Positions 32,517 through 44,324 of a DNA stretch of 64,000 nucleotides are shown one piece after another. How positions within the stretch are numbered: position 1 is the first letter of the stretch; every line of letters begins with the position of its first letter. Position numbers and translations under genes: made by a program. This stretch comes from Phialophora verrucosa (lineage: Eukaryota; Ascomycota; Eurotiomycetes; Chaetothyriales; Herpotrichiellaceae), in contig MSED01000007.1 in assembly GCA_002099365.1 (NCBI GenBank), positions 744,001 to 808,000 on the forward strand, in the 5' to 3' direction. The notes below the pieces were generated by a model. It saw nothing but the letters and a program-made list of their open reading frames with translations. It was not told the DNA's origin and searched no databases.

Positions 32517-35500
32517 TCACTTGACTGGCTGCTCCAACTCCACAACGCGCTCCGGCTTCGGCAATCCCCAGATGTCTCGAATCTCATCAAGCCACTGCTG
32601 TATCTCGACGATGTCTCCCCCGACTCTCTTGCCGTCCACAAGTTGCCCGCGCACACGGACCTTGCCTTGCCCAACTTCTAAAGCGTCCCGGTCAGACCAC
32701 CTGGGCACGTGAAGCCAACTATGTCCAGGGTCGCATATGTATCGTTCCAACTTGTTAGCCTTTACCTTCTCTACACAGTCCCCTGTAAATTGTGTGTCTG
32801 GGCAGTATCGACACACATAGATATCGCTGGCGTACCACCAGTTGCGTCCGCAGAAGCCGTCGCAGCTATACCCGATAGGACCGTTACGGTCAGTAGCATC
32901 CGTAGGCTTGCCACCATCTCCGCCTATGTTGGCCTCCGCGGCAGATGCAATGCAGTTGTCGTCGCCATCTTCGGGGAGTTCAAGCTCCAGCGGCTTAGCG
33001 CTCTCGGAGTCCTTATTGGTGGCGGCTTCCTCGTCGGGGGTCTTGAAAACGTCATCAGGTCCAAGCAATGACCATGCACTCAGCGCATTGAGGTCGTCGC
33101 CCGTATGCATCAGGAGATTGGCGATAGTCTTGTACCCGAAGACGTCATTGTCTGGATCCCCGTCGGACAGGATAACGAATGCCGCAATCATATCCTCCCT
33201 GAACAGCTTGCGCGCCTCTTCTATTTGATCTCGTAGGACGTAGTAAGATGCCAGGTAGGAGGTGGGTTGGAAACCATTAAGCCATAATGCCGTGGGGCGG
33301 TTGACTCTCAGGAGTTGTTGGAAGTTCTGGTCTCGTGCTTCTGCCGAGATGTCCGGATTCCAGGCTTGGTGGAAGAACCGCTGCGCGACAAATCGGGCGG
33401 CCAACCCGCGGGTCCTCCCTAAGTCATAGCGGGATGGGAGGTATAGTGATTGGCAATCGTCCCAGCATCGGATCGCTTCCTGGATGCGTGACTCCTCTGA
33501 TGTGCCCCGGGCCAGACACACGCCTTGATATAGAAGGAGCACACCCTCGGTGGTTGTTGCATTACTTCTCCTAACGTCGGCAATCGATGTCTGGATGGCT
33601 TCAGTAACTTGACTGTTGAAAGCCTCGTCCGTCAAACCGAGGAATAGAATAATGTGAAGCGGCTCCAGTGAGAAAGACTCTATCTCGCTCTCCGCTAGAT
33701 AACGGAGAAAGGCCGGGAAAAGGTCCAGACTTGTCGGCGGTTCGTTCTGGTTGATCATCCGCACCAGCATGTTCCGCGCCTCTGCTTCTCCTTTTTCCGC
33801 GTAGATGGCTTTGAGGAGTACACCACGGGTAATGTTGTCCCACGGTTCCAAGGCGAGCGCTTCCTCGTACAGTGCGAAGGCGCTATCGAGGCATTTTAAT
33901 CCTTCTTGCCATTGTGCCAGTCTCTTTACGTTGCGGACAAGGTCCTGTCGCTCACCGTCTCCTGCCTCGGACGTCTGGACCAAAGGCCTGAGGTGCTGGA
34001 GAACCGTTTCGAGTCTCTCGCATGCCAACGTTTGTAATTCCTTCTTCCTCAGCGGGTCGTCTTCATATTGACTCATCTCATCTACTGCGACTGCCCATCC
34101 CTCATCAACCGTCCACCCACCACCAAGTTCTTTCGCTTTCTCATATTGTTGCTTTGCGGATGCAGGTTCATAGTTTTGAGAGAAAGTCTCCGCAATACGC
34201 TCGTACCACAATGCATCCAGGTTCGCGTCTTCGAGAGACAAAGCCTGCTGTACCCATGCTGCAACATCCAATATATCCTCCTCGGGTGACCGTTCTGGTT
34301 CAGGAATAATTGCTGGTCCAGATGTACCGTTGACGTTGTCTTGAGCATCTATCGTGGCGCTCAAAAACACCTCTTGTTGTTCCTGGTCCTCTTTCGAGGT
34401 TTGCTGCCCGTTTGTTAGCATGTCAAAAGGTGCTTGTGCTAGTGTCGCGGCCTACCAGTCTCATATACTTATAAACCCACATATATGCTTCATTCGCCCA
34501 CCACGTACGATCCCGAAGCCAGCGTCTTGCCACCATCAAAGTAATGGGCTTGAAAACACCTCCTTTGCCCTCATCGGCTGCTATGTGATCCCTCACCCAT
34601 CGCCGCTCTCTCGGTTGGAGTGCGCCAACCGTATTACTGTCTGTCAGCCAATTCTGAATGATGACTGCTTTTTCGGGTTCTAACCAGTCCCAGGACACTT
34701 CATTCTGTTCGCCCCAGAACTTCTCGATACCCTGCACGTCGCTCAAGAGGTCCACAAGACTTTTCGCGATATTCCTTCGCTGCGTAGTCTCCAGCTCAAC
34801 TCTGTTCAATGACTCATAGACCTCCTTGAGGTGTAAGGGAAGTTCTCGCATTGCATACGGAACCAGGCAATTCGTCTTCTCGTGGGGCTCGTCGTTTAAA
34901 AGCCTCAGCAGTTGCTCGGCGATATGGCAGTGCGCCTGAACTCTATCGGTGCGGATCGTGCCCTTGCTGTCGATGTTGGACTTGGTGAGGAAATCGAACT
35001 TGCCAATTCCGACGCGCTCAGTCAGGTCCCAAAAGAATTGCTGCACAGAGCGCGGGTCCGCCTGGTTGATGGAAACAGTCATGGTGATTCTGGCGTTGTC
35101 TAGGTCGGGAGCGGATTCGCTCCCCCAGCTGGAGCCCTCCTGGAGCGAGAATAGTCGGGCAATCTCGGGTTCCACCACTACTTGATCGCCTTCGACCTTG
35201 AGAACTTTCGCGTATTTCTTCGTGAGCTTTCTCACGAACGGCTGCAACGAAGACTTGCCCGAGTTCAAAAAGACGGTGGCCCTCAGTTCATCAGTTGTGA
35301 AAGGCTCGAATCCGAAGACGCACCAATGGAGCAGCTCGCTCAACTCGGCAATCTCGTGGCCGTTGAGAGTGGCGTTGAGGTCGCCGAGAACCTTCTTTGC
35401 CAATTTGCCTAGATCATCAGCAGGGTCTTCCCTCAAGATAGTCTGTACATCATCCAGATACGCGTCGGAGTCCACAGCCTCCTTGATTCTTTCCAGCTTT

Positions 35501-37277
35501 TGTTGGACAATAGAGAAAGATCCCCGCGCGACATCCGGCAGGTTTTCACGGACCTCCTCTAAGAGACGGAGCATTTCGCTATGTTGGCCCTGAAAAGCTT
35601 CAGTGGTTCTCAGTCCTTCCTCAATGTACAGTTTGATGTCAGACAGGTTGCGTCCCGAAATTTCTAGAGTTTCAAAAGGGCTGTTCTCAAACACTTTCGG
35701 GGTGCCTGTGGCGATAATGCGCATGTGTTGTCGGACTGCCCTGGCTGACGAGCGGGCTTCGTCCCGGATGGTCTTGATATGTCTGAGAAATCTTACGCGG
35801 TTGTTCTCTGACAACTCGTCGAGCCCATCAAAGATCAGAACGAAATTGGCCTCATCCTTCGTTTGGGAATATCTCGAGAAATGCAACTTGTCCCACCATA
35901 GCTTTTCAATGGGGTCTTTCTCTTTGCCAATCTCAGGCGGCTTGAATCCATCTTTGAGGGCAGCCATCTCTTTAGCATAAGGTTTGTACTGGCTGGCCAA
36001 TTGAAGGGCCATGGACTTGAGTGCCGAAACTAGCTCGTCCTTGTTTTTGGCCTTTGAGCCTTTCACGTCTCGGCCGGTGAATGTGTGATACGCAGTGGCG
36101 ACGTCTGTGGTAGTCCTGCGCATATCGTCTTCGATACTTGCCAACAGAGAGGATTTCCCAGTCTTTGCGTCGCCAGACAGAAGAAGCAGGGGGATCGTGT
36201 CAGCGACCGGGCTCTTCCACTCTTTGTAGTCGTCGTCATCCAGCAACCACTGTCCGCATCCTGCAAGAAGACTATCTTTGATGTTAAGCATTGATTTCCT
36301 TGCTTCTTCAGCGGATTCCCTTGTCATCGACAACATCGTTGCCATCTGCTCTACGCGCTCCGAGAGGATGACTTGCCTCCTGCGGTCGGTCACATCTGCA
36401 ACGACGATGTTCATGTTCCCTTCCAGATTGCTGAGCTTTTCGGCATTCTCGTACTGAGCGTTGAGGACCTCGACTAGCTTGCCCTCGCTGCTGAGGACGT
36501 GTTGCAGCGTGACGGCTTCGGTGACATGGCTTTGCTTGTCGATCAGAGCTTTAAACTTGGTGAGCTCGGCCCTGACACCACTGTCATCGTTCAAGAAGGT
36601 GACTTTCGCCCCGATCTTGATCTGATGAAAGACCCCGCCCTCGATGATTTTGATCGACAATCCGCAAATTCGGACCATTGACTAATGTTAGCTCAGAGGT
36701 CGGATCAGCCAGCTGCTTTTTTAGACAAAGGGCATGCTAAGACTCTCGTCTCGGGCGGCACGGCATAATTTTGAGGACTGACCATCATAAGCTTGTGGGT
36801 GCTGTCTCTAAGATCGGGGTCCAGCGTGGCATAATTTCCATAGATCTTGAACATGACAAGAAAATGGGAAATCTCTTCGAAAAGGCTGCCCACACCCTCA
36901 TAGACGCTGGCAATCTTTCCCGGAACGTCGATCAAGAACGATATTGCGTTGAAGCATAACGTTGCCGGTCCGAACACAATCGACGCCCCTTCCGCGGCGA
37001 GACCACCCAGCAATTGGATGCAGCTAAGTACCTGTGCGATAGTAGCCCGAATCTTCGCCTTTGATTTGGCGCCCGAGTCTTTACCACCATCCTCTGGAGC
37101 TCGATACTTTCTGTCTAGCTCTGCAAGGACATCTTCCAAGCGTTTTTCTCGGTCCGCCCTCAAGCTACGTCTAGTCAACTGACTGAACTCGATTTCGGCT
37201 TCCTGCCACATCGACTTCAACTCCATTTCCGCCGGTGACAAGGCGGCCGCGGTCTGAGGCTGTCGCGGAGCCGCCAT
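32517..37277 (-). CDS. STAND/NLR protein: Goodbye - NACHT - TPR - zinc-ribbon-like end
   Basis: A fungal NOD-like signalling ATPase, a class used in non-self recognition and programmed cell death. Exons 37277-36783, 36681-34456 and 34403-32517 join in phase 0 at both introns, giving 1,535 residues. Residues 1 to about 200 resemble the fungal Goodbye domain (LKSMWQEAEIEFSQLTRRSL start). The NTPase has Walker A GDAKTGKSS at about 335-343 and Walker B LIFDGLDEL at about 447-455. The second intron (34404-34455, donor GTAGGC, GCTAAC branch site) fuses the NTPase part to what looks like a separate 634-codon frame carrying degenerate TPR helices. The end has paired cysteines (CDGFCG, CRYC, CDPGHSWLHVPRW), typical of this group. 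No HET, purine-phosphorylase or lipase effector domain is seen. Confidence 0.88.
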
Positions 37278-38291
37278 GGTGTTCGCTCTAAGGTCTCTGG
37301 CTGTGATTCCTGTATCTTGTCTGGAGAATCAGAGAAAGTCACCAGCAGGACGAAGTTGACAGACTTGGAACAGGATCGACCGGTCACGGCACTCTGAGGC
37401 TGAGAAATGGAAACTCTTCTAGGCCTTAGATTCAGGCCGACAGCGTATCATGTTGCTCCTCTAGTTAGTTACAGCTTAGAGGGAATGATGCTTATGCGAC
37501 CAATAAACGGAATGTACGAGGTAGGGAAGCGTCCATTTCGCTTGATATGTTTGGCGACGCCAGGGGCCAAGTGACCAGCCGCTGGAAGGGGGGGATGGGC
37601 CTCCAGACCCCCACAGCATCTTGCAGAGGCAATCGCTAGGAATAGCGCCAATCATGCGCAGGCAGGCCCAAAGGAGGGCGGCGGCCGTCGCCTCGGAGGG
37701 TTGTTGGAAAGAACCCTAAAGATGGGTGAAGATGACGTGGCGAGAGGGCCGGAACAGTCTGCGAAGAGCAGCCTGCATTATGCATTATGTAGATGCCATG
37801 AGTAGCTGAAAGTAGTTGTAGGGGGGCGACCAGGGCCGAATGGACTGGAGAGACGACAGTTTCGGGCCGTTGAACGCGGGCAGAAAATGTGAGGCTTATT
37901 TCAACGGCGACATGGCGGTAACGGAGATGCCGAGCGTTACAGGCCGGTAGTAGAGAGGATCGCGAAAGAAGTAGTTGCTGGATTGAGAGCAGCAATCTCC
38001 CCATGGAGGGGCTGCGTGTTCGAAGGTCTTGGTTGGACTGTGTGAGACTCGTGGAAGATGGAACGTGACCTGCAGCCCAGCCGCCACTTCCACCTGCACT
38101 CTCAGCCGAAGGATCATTTCATTCGTCTCGACCAGCACTAGGATCTACGCAGCCCATTCGAAGGAGCACATACTCGTACCAGTCAAGTTCAAATGGGTCG
38201 CATACCGAACGAAGCCTTGACAAGTTAGGCCTCACTCGTTCTTCAGCGACCGGTCTGCACTTAACGCCTAGCTGGAGGTCACTTTGACCTC
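37278..38291. promoter_or_regulatory. Divergent promoter region, STAND gene and TRAPPC13
   Basis: 1.0 kb between divergent starts. Only short frames of no coding character are present. A G-run and C-run (about 37588-37612) lies in it. No defined site is assigned. Confidence 0.45.
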
Positions 38292-39479
38292 ATGGCTCGC
38301 GCACGAGCTGACACGGGGAACTTCCCCAAGGAGCCTCATTCGGTGTCTCTGAAAGGTATGTCAGGGCCACGGCGCCGTACAAGGCAATCGATTACTTTTT
38401 GCTATTACAAGACAGCTAAATTATCGCCGTATGCTAATAAACTGAAACTGCAGTGTTAAGGTCAGTTGAGCCCGATATTTTTTTTCTTGGCTCTGGGTAT
38501 TCAATTCCCGTTCCATTCTGTTAATACCCGTCCGTTCTGTAGGCTGTCGCGACCATCGCTTGCACAACAACATCCGTTCCCTCGTGAGAATGATACCAAG
38601 ATACCTCATACAGCCTCCCTCGCATATCCCTCGCAGGCCGGGGATCAAGAATTTATCTTATCTAGCAACCTGAGCTTGCCTCCATCGTTCGGATCTGCTC
38701 ATGTCGGCGAAACTTTCTCTTGCGCGCTATGTGCCAATAACGAACTTCAGCCCGGGCAGACCTTCAAGACCATCTCTGGAACCAGGATCCTTGCAGAGAT
38801 GCAGACACCGTCTCAGGCACTGCCTTTGGAGCTCCATGCCGCCGAGGGCATAGACGAGGAGGGCAAGAACGGACCCGGTAGTGCCTTGCAGAGAATAATC
38901 CGCTTCGACCTGAAGGAAGAAGGCACCCATGTCCTAGCCGTGAATGTAAGCTACACGGAAACCACAGGCGACGGCCAAGCAACAAGCGGCAGAGTGCGAT
39001 CATTCCGCAAGTTGTATCAGTTCTTGGCTCAGGCATGCTTGAGCGTCCGGACAAAAGCCACGGAGCTGGAGGCTGTAGAGGTCACCGATAAGACACAAGC
39101 CCCATATGTCAGGACGGCGTTGCTCCGGTATGTTTTGGAGGCCCAGCTAGAGAATGTGTCCGATGCGGTGATCATTTTGGAAGAGACAAGGCTCCAATCG
39201 AGGCCGCCCTTTGGGTCGACTTCGCTTAATTGGGATGCTGAGGAGGATGCTGAAAATGGTGGGGAGCGTCCTTTGCTAAAGCCACGCGATGTTATCCAAG
39301 TCGCCTTCCTTGTTGAGCAAAAAGAAGGCGTCTCCGACGGTCTGGAAGATGTGAAGAATAATTTGAGACGAGATGGAAGAACTGTTCTGGGCCAGCTCGC
39401 GATCCAGTGGCGCACTACGATGGGAGAACGAGGCTCTCTAAGCACAGGCAATCTCTTGACTCGACGAAGAACAGCCTAG
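38292..39479 (+). CDS. TRAPP complex subunit 13 (DUF974 family)
   Basis: TRAPPC13 belongs to the TRAPP tethering complex, which acts as Rab exchange factor in Golgi and autophagy traffic. Exons are 38292-38355, a 7-nt microexon 38454-38460, and 38543-39479, giving 335 residues. The microexon (TGTTAAG) restores the invariant N-terminal strand: ..SVSLK-V-L-R-LSRPSL.., matching the LKVMRLTKPTL pattern of animal TRAPPC13. Downstream, VGETFSCALCANNEL, the IIRFDLKEEGTHVLAVNVSY strand and the FRKLYQF segment fit the family's two beta-sandwich domains. Skipping the microexon would shift the frame. It converges with a DENN-domain gene, with 73 bp between the stops. Confidence 0.88.
38454..38460 (+). 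other. 7-nt microexon in the TRAPPC13 gene
   Basis: TGTTAAG flanked by an upstream CTGCAG acceptor and a downstream GTCAGT donor. Its inclusion joins phases 1 and 2 and creates the conserved KVLRL sequence. Confidence 0.8.
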
Positions 39480-39552
39480 GAGCCTGCCATCGTTGGTCGA
39501 TTTGCAAGATAGCCGTGTCAACATATTGCATTGAGGGCATGATGCCCAGAGC

Positions 39553-42500
39553 TTATGAAGCTCCCGGGGCATGCATACCCAGACCGTTTAGTTTGCCGGT
39601 CAACACGCTCATTCTCGACTTGCGCGGAATTGTTGGGAGATCTGGAAGTTTTTCTTCTTGCTTAAACAACCCTTCTTCGAGCTTGGCGGGCTTTCGTGTG
39701 ATGATGCTATGATAATCACGTCCCTGTGCCGCCGGGCCCAGCTCAGGCCGCTCCGAGCTCGAGGGCACGGAAACTATCCGCCACTGATGCTGGGACGTGT
39801 CTGAGAGAATGTCCGCCCGCATCAGACCCGAGGTTGAGAGTGGCGAAAAGCTTCTGCGATTGAAGCCAATGCTCGGGAGGCTGGACCGAAGTCCCGCCCG
39901 GCCGCGTTTTGCCATGATGATGGCGTCGAAGAGTGCAATAGATGGCTTGGTTGACTTCTCCTCGCGATCCATGATGAATTCATTCCATGCTTGTGTTTGC
40001 TGTAGCATCTCCATGTATGCAGCGTGATCGGGAGGCAGGCTCTTGCTAAAAGCACTGTGGTCAAAGGTGAAAATCGATCCCAGCTTTCTTTTCTGCGCAG
40101 TCGCAGGCTGCATGAACCTCCTATAGGTGTAAAACAAGCTGGCCATGCATCGCACGAAAGCGGCACGGACCTGATCAGGGTAGAAAGCCGCGGAGCAGAC
40201 GACGGAGATTTGGTCAGCGCATCGGTCGTGGATGACGAACCCACAGCCCAAGCATCTGTAGAACCCGTCTTGAGCCCTCTCGTCGCAGAGGACGCAGGTT
40301 GAAGTACCATCAGCCGCTCTCCACTGTAGACAGTGACCTTCCGACCAATACGTGCCCTCGCCATTCCGTGCAGGCTGCGCACTCAATCCAGGCATGATTG
40401 TAGACGCCGCCAGAGTGGATTGAGCATACGTAGAGGGCGCATACATCGATCCATTTCGGTTGTCTGAGAGTGTAGTACTCGCAGACGGACTCGCAGCATG
40501 TTTCACAAACGGGATGCTGGCCTTACGAAGCATGTGGTTGGACCCAGAGAAGCTCCGTTTTGAGAGCGAGTCAAAATGTCCGGATTTCTTCTCCTTCAGA
40601 GACGTGTGAAGAGCGTATCCCGAGCCAGTGCGTGGTGACGCGGAAGCGGGCGTCATGGGGAAGCTGCTGGTGACAGGAGATTGACTATCTGAATCTGTAG
40701 CCATGGAATGGCGCGCAGTTGACGATGTTCTCGGTCGATCAGCGCTTTTCCCCCTCGTCGGCGTTGAAGCCAGGAACACGTTGAGCAATGGTGCCCGGCG
40801 AATGGTATCTGTGGCTGCCTGCGGACCGAACATAGTCGAGCTGAGACTGGCCAGTTTGTCTAGGTTCGTTGACTTGGCAACGGCTGTGAAGGTCGACTCG
40901 ATTTCTGCAGAAAAGGCATCGTATGGGTACGTCTCTGTGGCATAGGCGGGTGGTCCAGGCGACACACCAAAACTTTGATGAAGTGGCACGGCTTGGTATA
41001 GTAGGAACATTAGTTTCCGACGTTGCTGCTTCGGCAGGAATGGTGGCGGTGCTGTGCTGTGCAATTCGTTCTTATCCAAGTCAACCAATACAAAGTCCTC
41101 GTCGGGAAGGTCGTACTTCTCGTATTTGCGGTCAATGCCACAGATATACGGACACGGGGCATCCAATGCTTGCACCAGTCGCGATGGCAGCACCGGAATA
41201 TAGACACCTGTCCATTCAAGAGGCCAGATAAGATCCAAAATGGCTTTGCTCACTAGCTGCAGCATCGCAACCTGGGATGAAAGCAGAATAATCCTTGACT
41301 CCGCCAAGACGTATTCAAGAAGAAGGACGATGTTGGGAATAGTAAGAGTCCTGAAGAGGGGGTATAAGTCGGTGGTACGACTCCCTGGGAGCTCATTTGC
41401 AGCCTCTTTCTTCGCATATAGTTGGAGTTCCCTGATGGAGGTTTGGATCTGAGTCTTGGACGAGACTGGGCCCGGTGCCTCGAGACATAATGTTGCGACA
41501 TATCTCTCAAGAGGAAGCCACATCCCAACTTTAGGAGAACTGGCTGGCACTCGCAATACTCCCCCATCCGTCATGGGGACAATAACAGCCCGAAGCCATT
41601 GCCGCCAAAAGTTTGCCAGGGTGCTGTCGCTCCCCAGGATGCCGTAAGCTCTCGGCACCCAGTACTTGGTCTCAGCGGTCATGAGTCCCTGAATATCTGA
41701 TTCTGAATTTTGTCGTAGCGGTCGCAGCATATCCGATATGACAACAATCTTCTCTTCGACCGCGCTGATTTCCTCTTCTAAGACTTCTCTATCTTGAGAA
41801 TCTTGGGAGACTTGCGGCAGTTGTGTAAGCAACCTGGAGAGCTTGGTGCTTTCTAGTGCTAGTCTCTCCGCGAGTGACGCTGCCATTTCTCGCTCCGCCT
41901 CGGACATGTGAGATTTCCGCCACTCGTCGCACTTCATGTCCAATGCAGCAGCGACGTCACGACTTACGGGAAGCCATATGGTAACCGACACTGCTGTGAG
42001 CCTGGAATTATCTGCGGCCGTCATAGAGAATTCATGCCAGGTTGATCTCGGTTTTTTATCGGATGAGACTACCTTGATGTCGTTTGGGAAGGCGAACATC
42101 GGTACGTAGTCCGGGAACGGGCCTCTTCTCAGGCCTTTCTCAGGGTTGCTCGAGCGGGGATATCTCTCAAGCAGGACAGGTTCAAATTTTCTCGTCAGGG
42201 GGTACTGTTCAGGTGAACTATGAAAAGCGTCGGGGGTCGGTATAACTGAATTGTAGCTGCTCATTCTCCGAGAGGTGCGGGTGGATGTTCGTCGGGCCAT
42301 TGACAATTGGCGTTTCGTGCTGGACATGTCCTTGAACGACAAATGTCTGCGGATGCTTCCAAAATTACGGTTGGGAAGAGAAAGTGGTTCGTCCTGGGCG
42401 ACAATCTTCTGCGTTCGAAGATGCGATTTTGAGCGAGCAGGTTTGGCTGTTTCAGCCGCGCTGAAGGTCAGGTCCAGGTAGAAGTCGTCGCGATTTATGG

Positions 42501-42918
42501 CAAACTTCTTCATGGCTTTGTCGAAGTCTGCCTCCGAGATGGCTGACGACATTCTAAGATCAGGTGTAGCATCAACAGGACGGACCGTGAGACTGCTCCG
42601 ATTACTTCGGGATCTGGTGGCGCTGTCGAGACTCTGAATTGTACTCCTCGCCTCATCTGATAGTTGGGAGAGTCTCTGGTACGAATCGTGCCTGGAGTGG
42701 CCAGCTGAGCCTCGAGGTGACTGCATGATCGAGGACTGGTCATTTTCGGGAGTGGCCTCTTCTTTGATGGTCGACTCGACGCCATTCTGTTCGCCAAGAT
42801 CATGAGACCATCGTTGCTGTGAGAAAGCGTCCACGAGTTGTTGACTATCCAGACCTGCTATCCAAAAGTAATCTGCAAGTGGTCGAGGCGAATCTGAAGG
42901 TTCTGTTTTTGGTGGCAT
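39553..42918 (-). CDS. DENN-domain protein with C1-like zinc finger
   Basis: DENN proteins are guanine-nucleotide exchange factors for Rab GTPases in membrane traffic. The gene is a single exon of 1,121 residues. The upstream DENN part is around GPFPDYVPMFAFPNDIKVVS and ..WHEFSMTAADN; the core DENN module is IPNIVLLLEYVLAESRIILL, then LDLIWPLEWTGVYIPVLPSR and APCPYICGIDRKYE. Near residue 880 is a C1-like cluster (CVLCDERAQ..CLGCGFVIHDRCADQISVVC), followed by a conserved helical segment (FVRCMASLFYTYRRFM). The N-terminal 250 residues and a Ser-rich linker are disordered. The order DENN then C1-like finger is, to my knowledge, typical of fungal AEX-3-type proteins. The specific Rab is unknown. 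Confidence 0.92.
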   Translation of the reverse strand: MPPKTEPSDSPRPLADYFWIAGLDSQQLVDAFSQQRWSHDLGEQNGVESTIKEEATPENDQSSIMQSPRGSAGHSRHDSYQRLSQLSDEARSTIQSLDSATRSRSNRSSLTVRPVDATPDLRMSSAISEADFDKAMKKFAINRDDFYLDLTFSAAETAKPARSKSHLRTQKIVAQDEPLSLPNRNFGSIRRHLSFKDMSSTKRQLSMARRTSTRTSRRMSSYNSVIPTPDAFHSSPEQYPLTRKFEPVLLERYPRSSNPEKGLRRGPFPDYVPMFAFPNDIKVVSSDKKPRSTWHEFSMTAADNSRLTAVSVTIWLPVSRDVAAALDMKCDEWRKSHMSEAEREMAASLAERLALESTKLSRLLTQLPQVSQDSQDREVLEEEISAVEEKIVVISDMLRPLRQNSESDIQGLMTAETKYWVPRAYGILGSDSTLANFWRQWLRAVIVPMTDGGVLRVPASSPKVGMWLPLERYVATLCLEAPGPVSSKTQIQTSIRELQLYAKKEAANELPGSRTTDLYPLFRTLTIPNIVLLLEYVLAESRIILLSSQVAMLQLVSKAILDLIWPLEWTGVYIPVLPSRLVQALDAPCPYICGIDRKYEKYDLPDEDFVLVDLDKNELHSTAPPPFLPKQQRRKLMFLLYQAVPLHQSFGVSPGPPAYATETYPYDAFSAEIESTFTAVAKSTNLDKLASLSSTMFGPQAATDTIRRAPLLNVFLASTPTRGKSADRPRTSSTARHSMATDSDSQSPVTSSFPMTPASASPRTGSGYALHTSLKEKKSGHFDSLSKRSFSGSNHMLRKASIPFVKHAASPSASTTLSDNRNGSMYAPSTYAQSTLAASTIMPGLSAQPARNGEGTYWSEGHCLQWRAADGTSTCVLCDERAQDGFYRCLGCGFVIHDRCADQISVVCSAAFYPDQVRAAFVRCMASLFYTYRRFMQPATAQKRKLGSIFTFDHSAFSKSLPPDHAAYMEMLQQTQAWNEFIMDREEKSTKPSIALFDAIIMAKRGRAGLRSSLPSIGFNRRSFSPLSTSGLMRADILSDTSQHQWRIVSVPSSSERPELGPAAQGRDYHSIITRKPAKLEEGLFKQEEKLPDLPTIPRKSRMSVLTGKLNGLGMHAPGAS

Positions 42919-43260
42919 GTTCGTGGCGGGAGTCTGCGGTCAAAGAGACAGCCTTCGAGTGATAAATTCAATGTTCCTCAGCCTTGCCTATTCGCGCAAT
43001 GAGGCACCTCGGATCATCCAATACAGGTCGCAAGATCAACACGGAAGAATGTGAGAATCTATGGCTTGGTGGACATGGCGGAGCTTTGGGTCGGGAAATT
43101 CTCGATGATCGTTTTTTAACCAGATGGCATGGCCGCATGGGCATTCTTTACCCTAGCCAACGACTGCCCGTGCCCCGTTCTCTGGGAGTAGTGTCGGAAA
43201 CGGCTGCCTCGATCTTCACCTCAGAAGTGAATGTCCTCCAGCCGCCGGCCGCCACAAAAC

Positions 43261-43578
43261 ATGGAGGTATAGATACGAGGGAGGCTTGAAGATGCTGGCT
43301 GCGGGTGAATTTTGGCCGGGGACAGGGATAGGATGCCGGCCAAGGTCTGGAGATAAAGAGCGTCCAGGGTTCGCTTGGAGCTGGTGCCGAGACGCCAAAC
43401 CTATCGTGAGCGGTGGCTGCGTGACGGGATTCGTGAGGAGGAACACTGGCGCCACAATACGGGCGATCTGATCGATGCTCTGCAGCGGTCAGGGATGATT
43501 CTGGACCTGCACGATGCATTCACATTAGACTACCGGCAGGGAGTGAAGAAAGGGGAAGCGCTGAGGGAGGAGGATTGA
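43261..43578 (+). CDS. Possible small charged protein, uncertain model
   Basis: The stretch 43381-43578 encodes a strongly charged helical sequence (RQTYRERWLRDGIREEEHW then DLIDALQRSGMILDLHDAF) ending in GEALREED and a TGA. It looks more like a real protein than the surrounding frames. A start is uncertain: ATG-GAG at 43261-43266 followed by a GTATAG donor and a TTGGAG acceptor at 43380 gives a 67-residue product, but neither splice site is strong and other 5' exons are possible. I do not recognise the family. It may instead be a chance open frame. Confidence 0.28.
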
Positions 43579-44315
43579 GTAGTGACCGAAGAGCCTCGTC
43601 CAAGCAAGTGGTTATCTACACAAGAACTGCACACCACTACAGCCGTAGCCGAACAGATGAATTCGCTCTGGCGTCTGCACATCTGCAAATAATACCGTGC
43701 AGCATCGTATCTCATCGCAGGTTTTCTGGGGATGCTCGAGCAGCGGGTCTGAGTCACGTCAATTAGGCTTTTAGGCTAGACTCAAGCAAGACGCGCCTCT
43801 ACCCGGTAAAGGGAAACGCGTGTGGTGCCAAAACTGGCACCAACTTAGGCAGTTTCACGTCTCGGTTGGCTTGCCTGCCCCTGAAACTCACCTCACCGCA
43901 AAGGAGAGCTGCCCACCGCCGACGAGGAGAATTGTGCGTGTCATCGGTAGCATGATCATACGCGCTTTCAGGGAGATGCAGTACAGCGACGTGATGGAGA
44001 TTGCAATGTTGATGTGCATTTTTATTCGGTCGGTAGGCCCTGCAGGAAGATGCATTCTGTTACAGACTTCTTTGCATATGCATTTGCCACGAACACGCGG
44101 TTGACACCACAGCTGCAGGTACACGAATCCGGCAAACGGCCCTTGTGCAGGAGTTTCGGCGCCCGTGTCAATGTGATCCTAGGGTTGTAACCACGACTCT
44201 CGTCTCCTGGTGACCCAACTACAAGGCCTCCATTGGTCCCATGGCTTCCGGCGTCCACAGTGCTACAAGTACAAATGATGCATCTTGCTCGGGCTTTTCA
44301 AAGCCGCAGTACTCG

Positions 44316-44324
44316 TACGGAGTA
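44316..44324. repeat. Dispersed 9-mer TACGGAGTA
   Basis: Exact copy (reverse complement of TACTCCGTA) about 70 bp upstream of the membrane-protein start. Confidence 0.6.
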
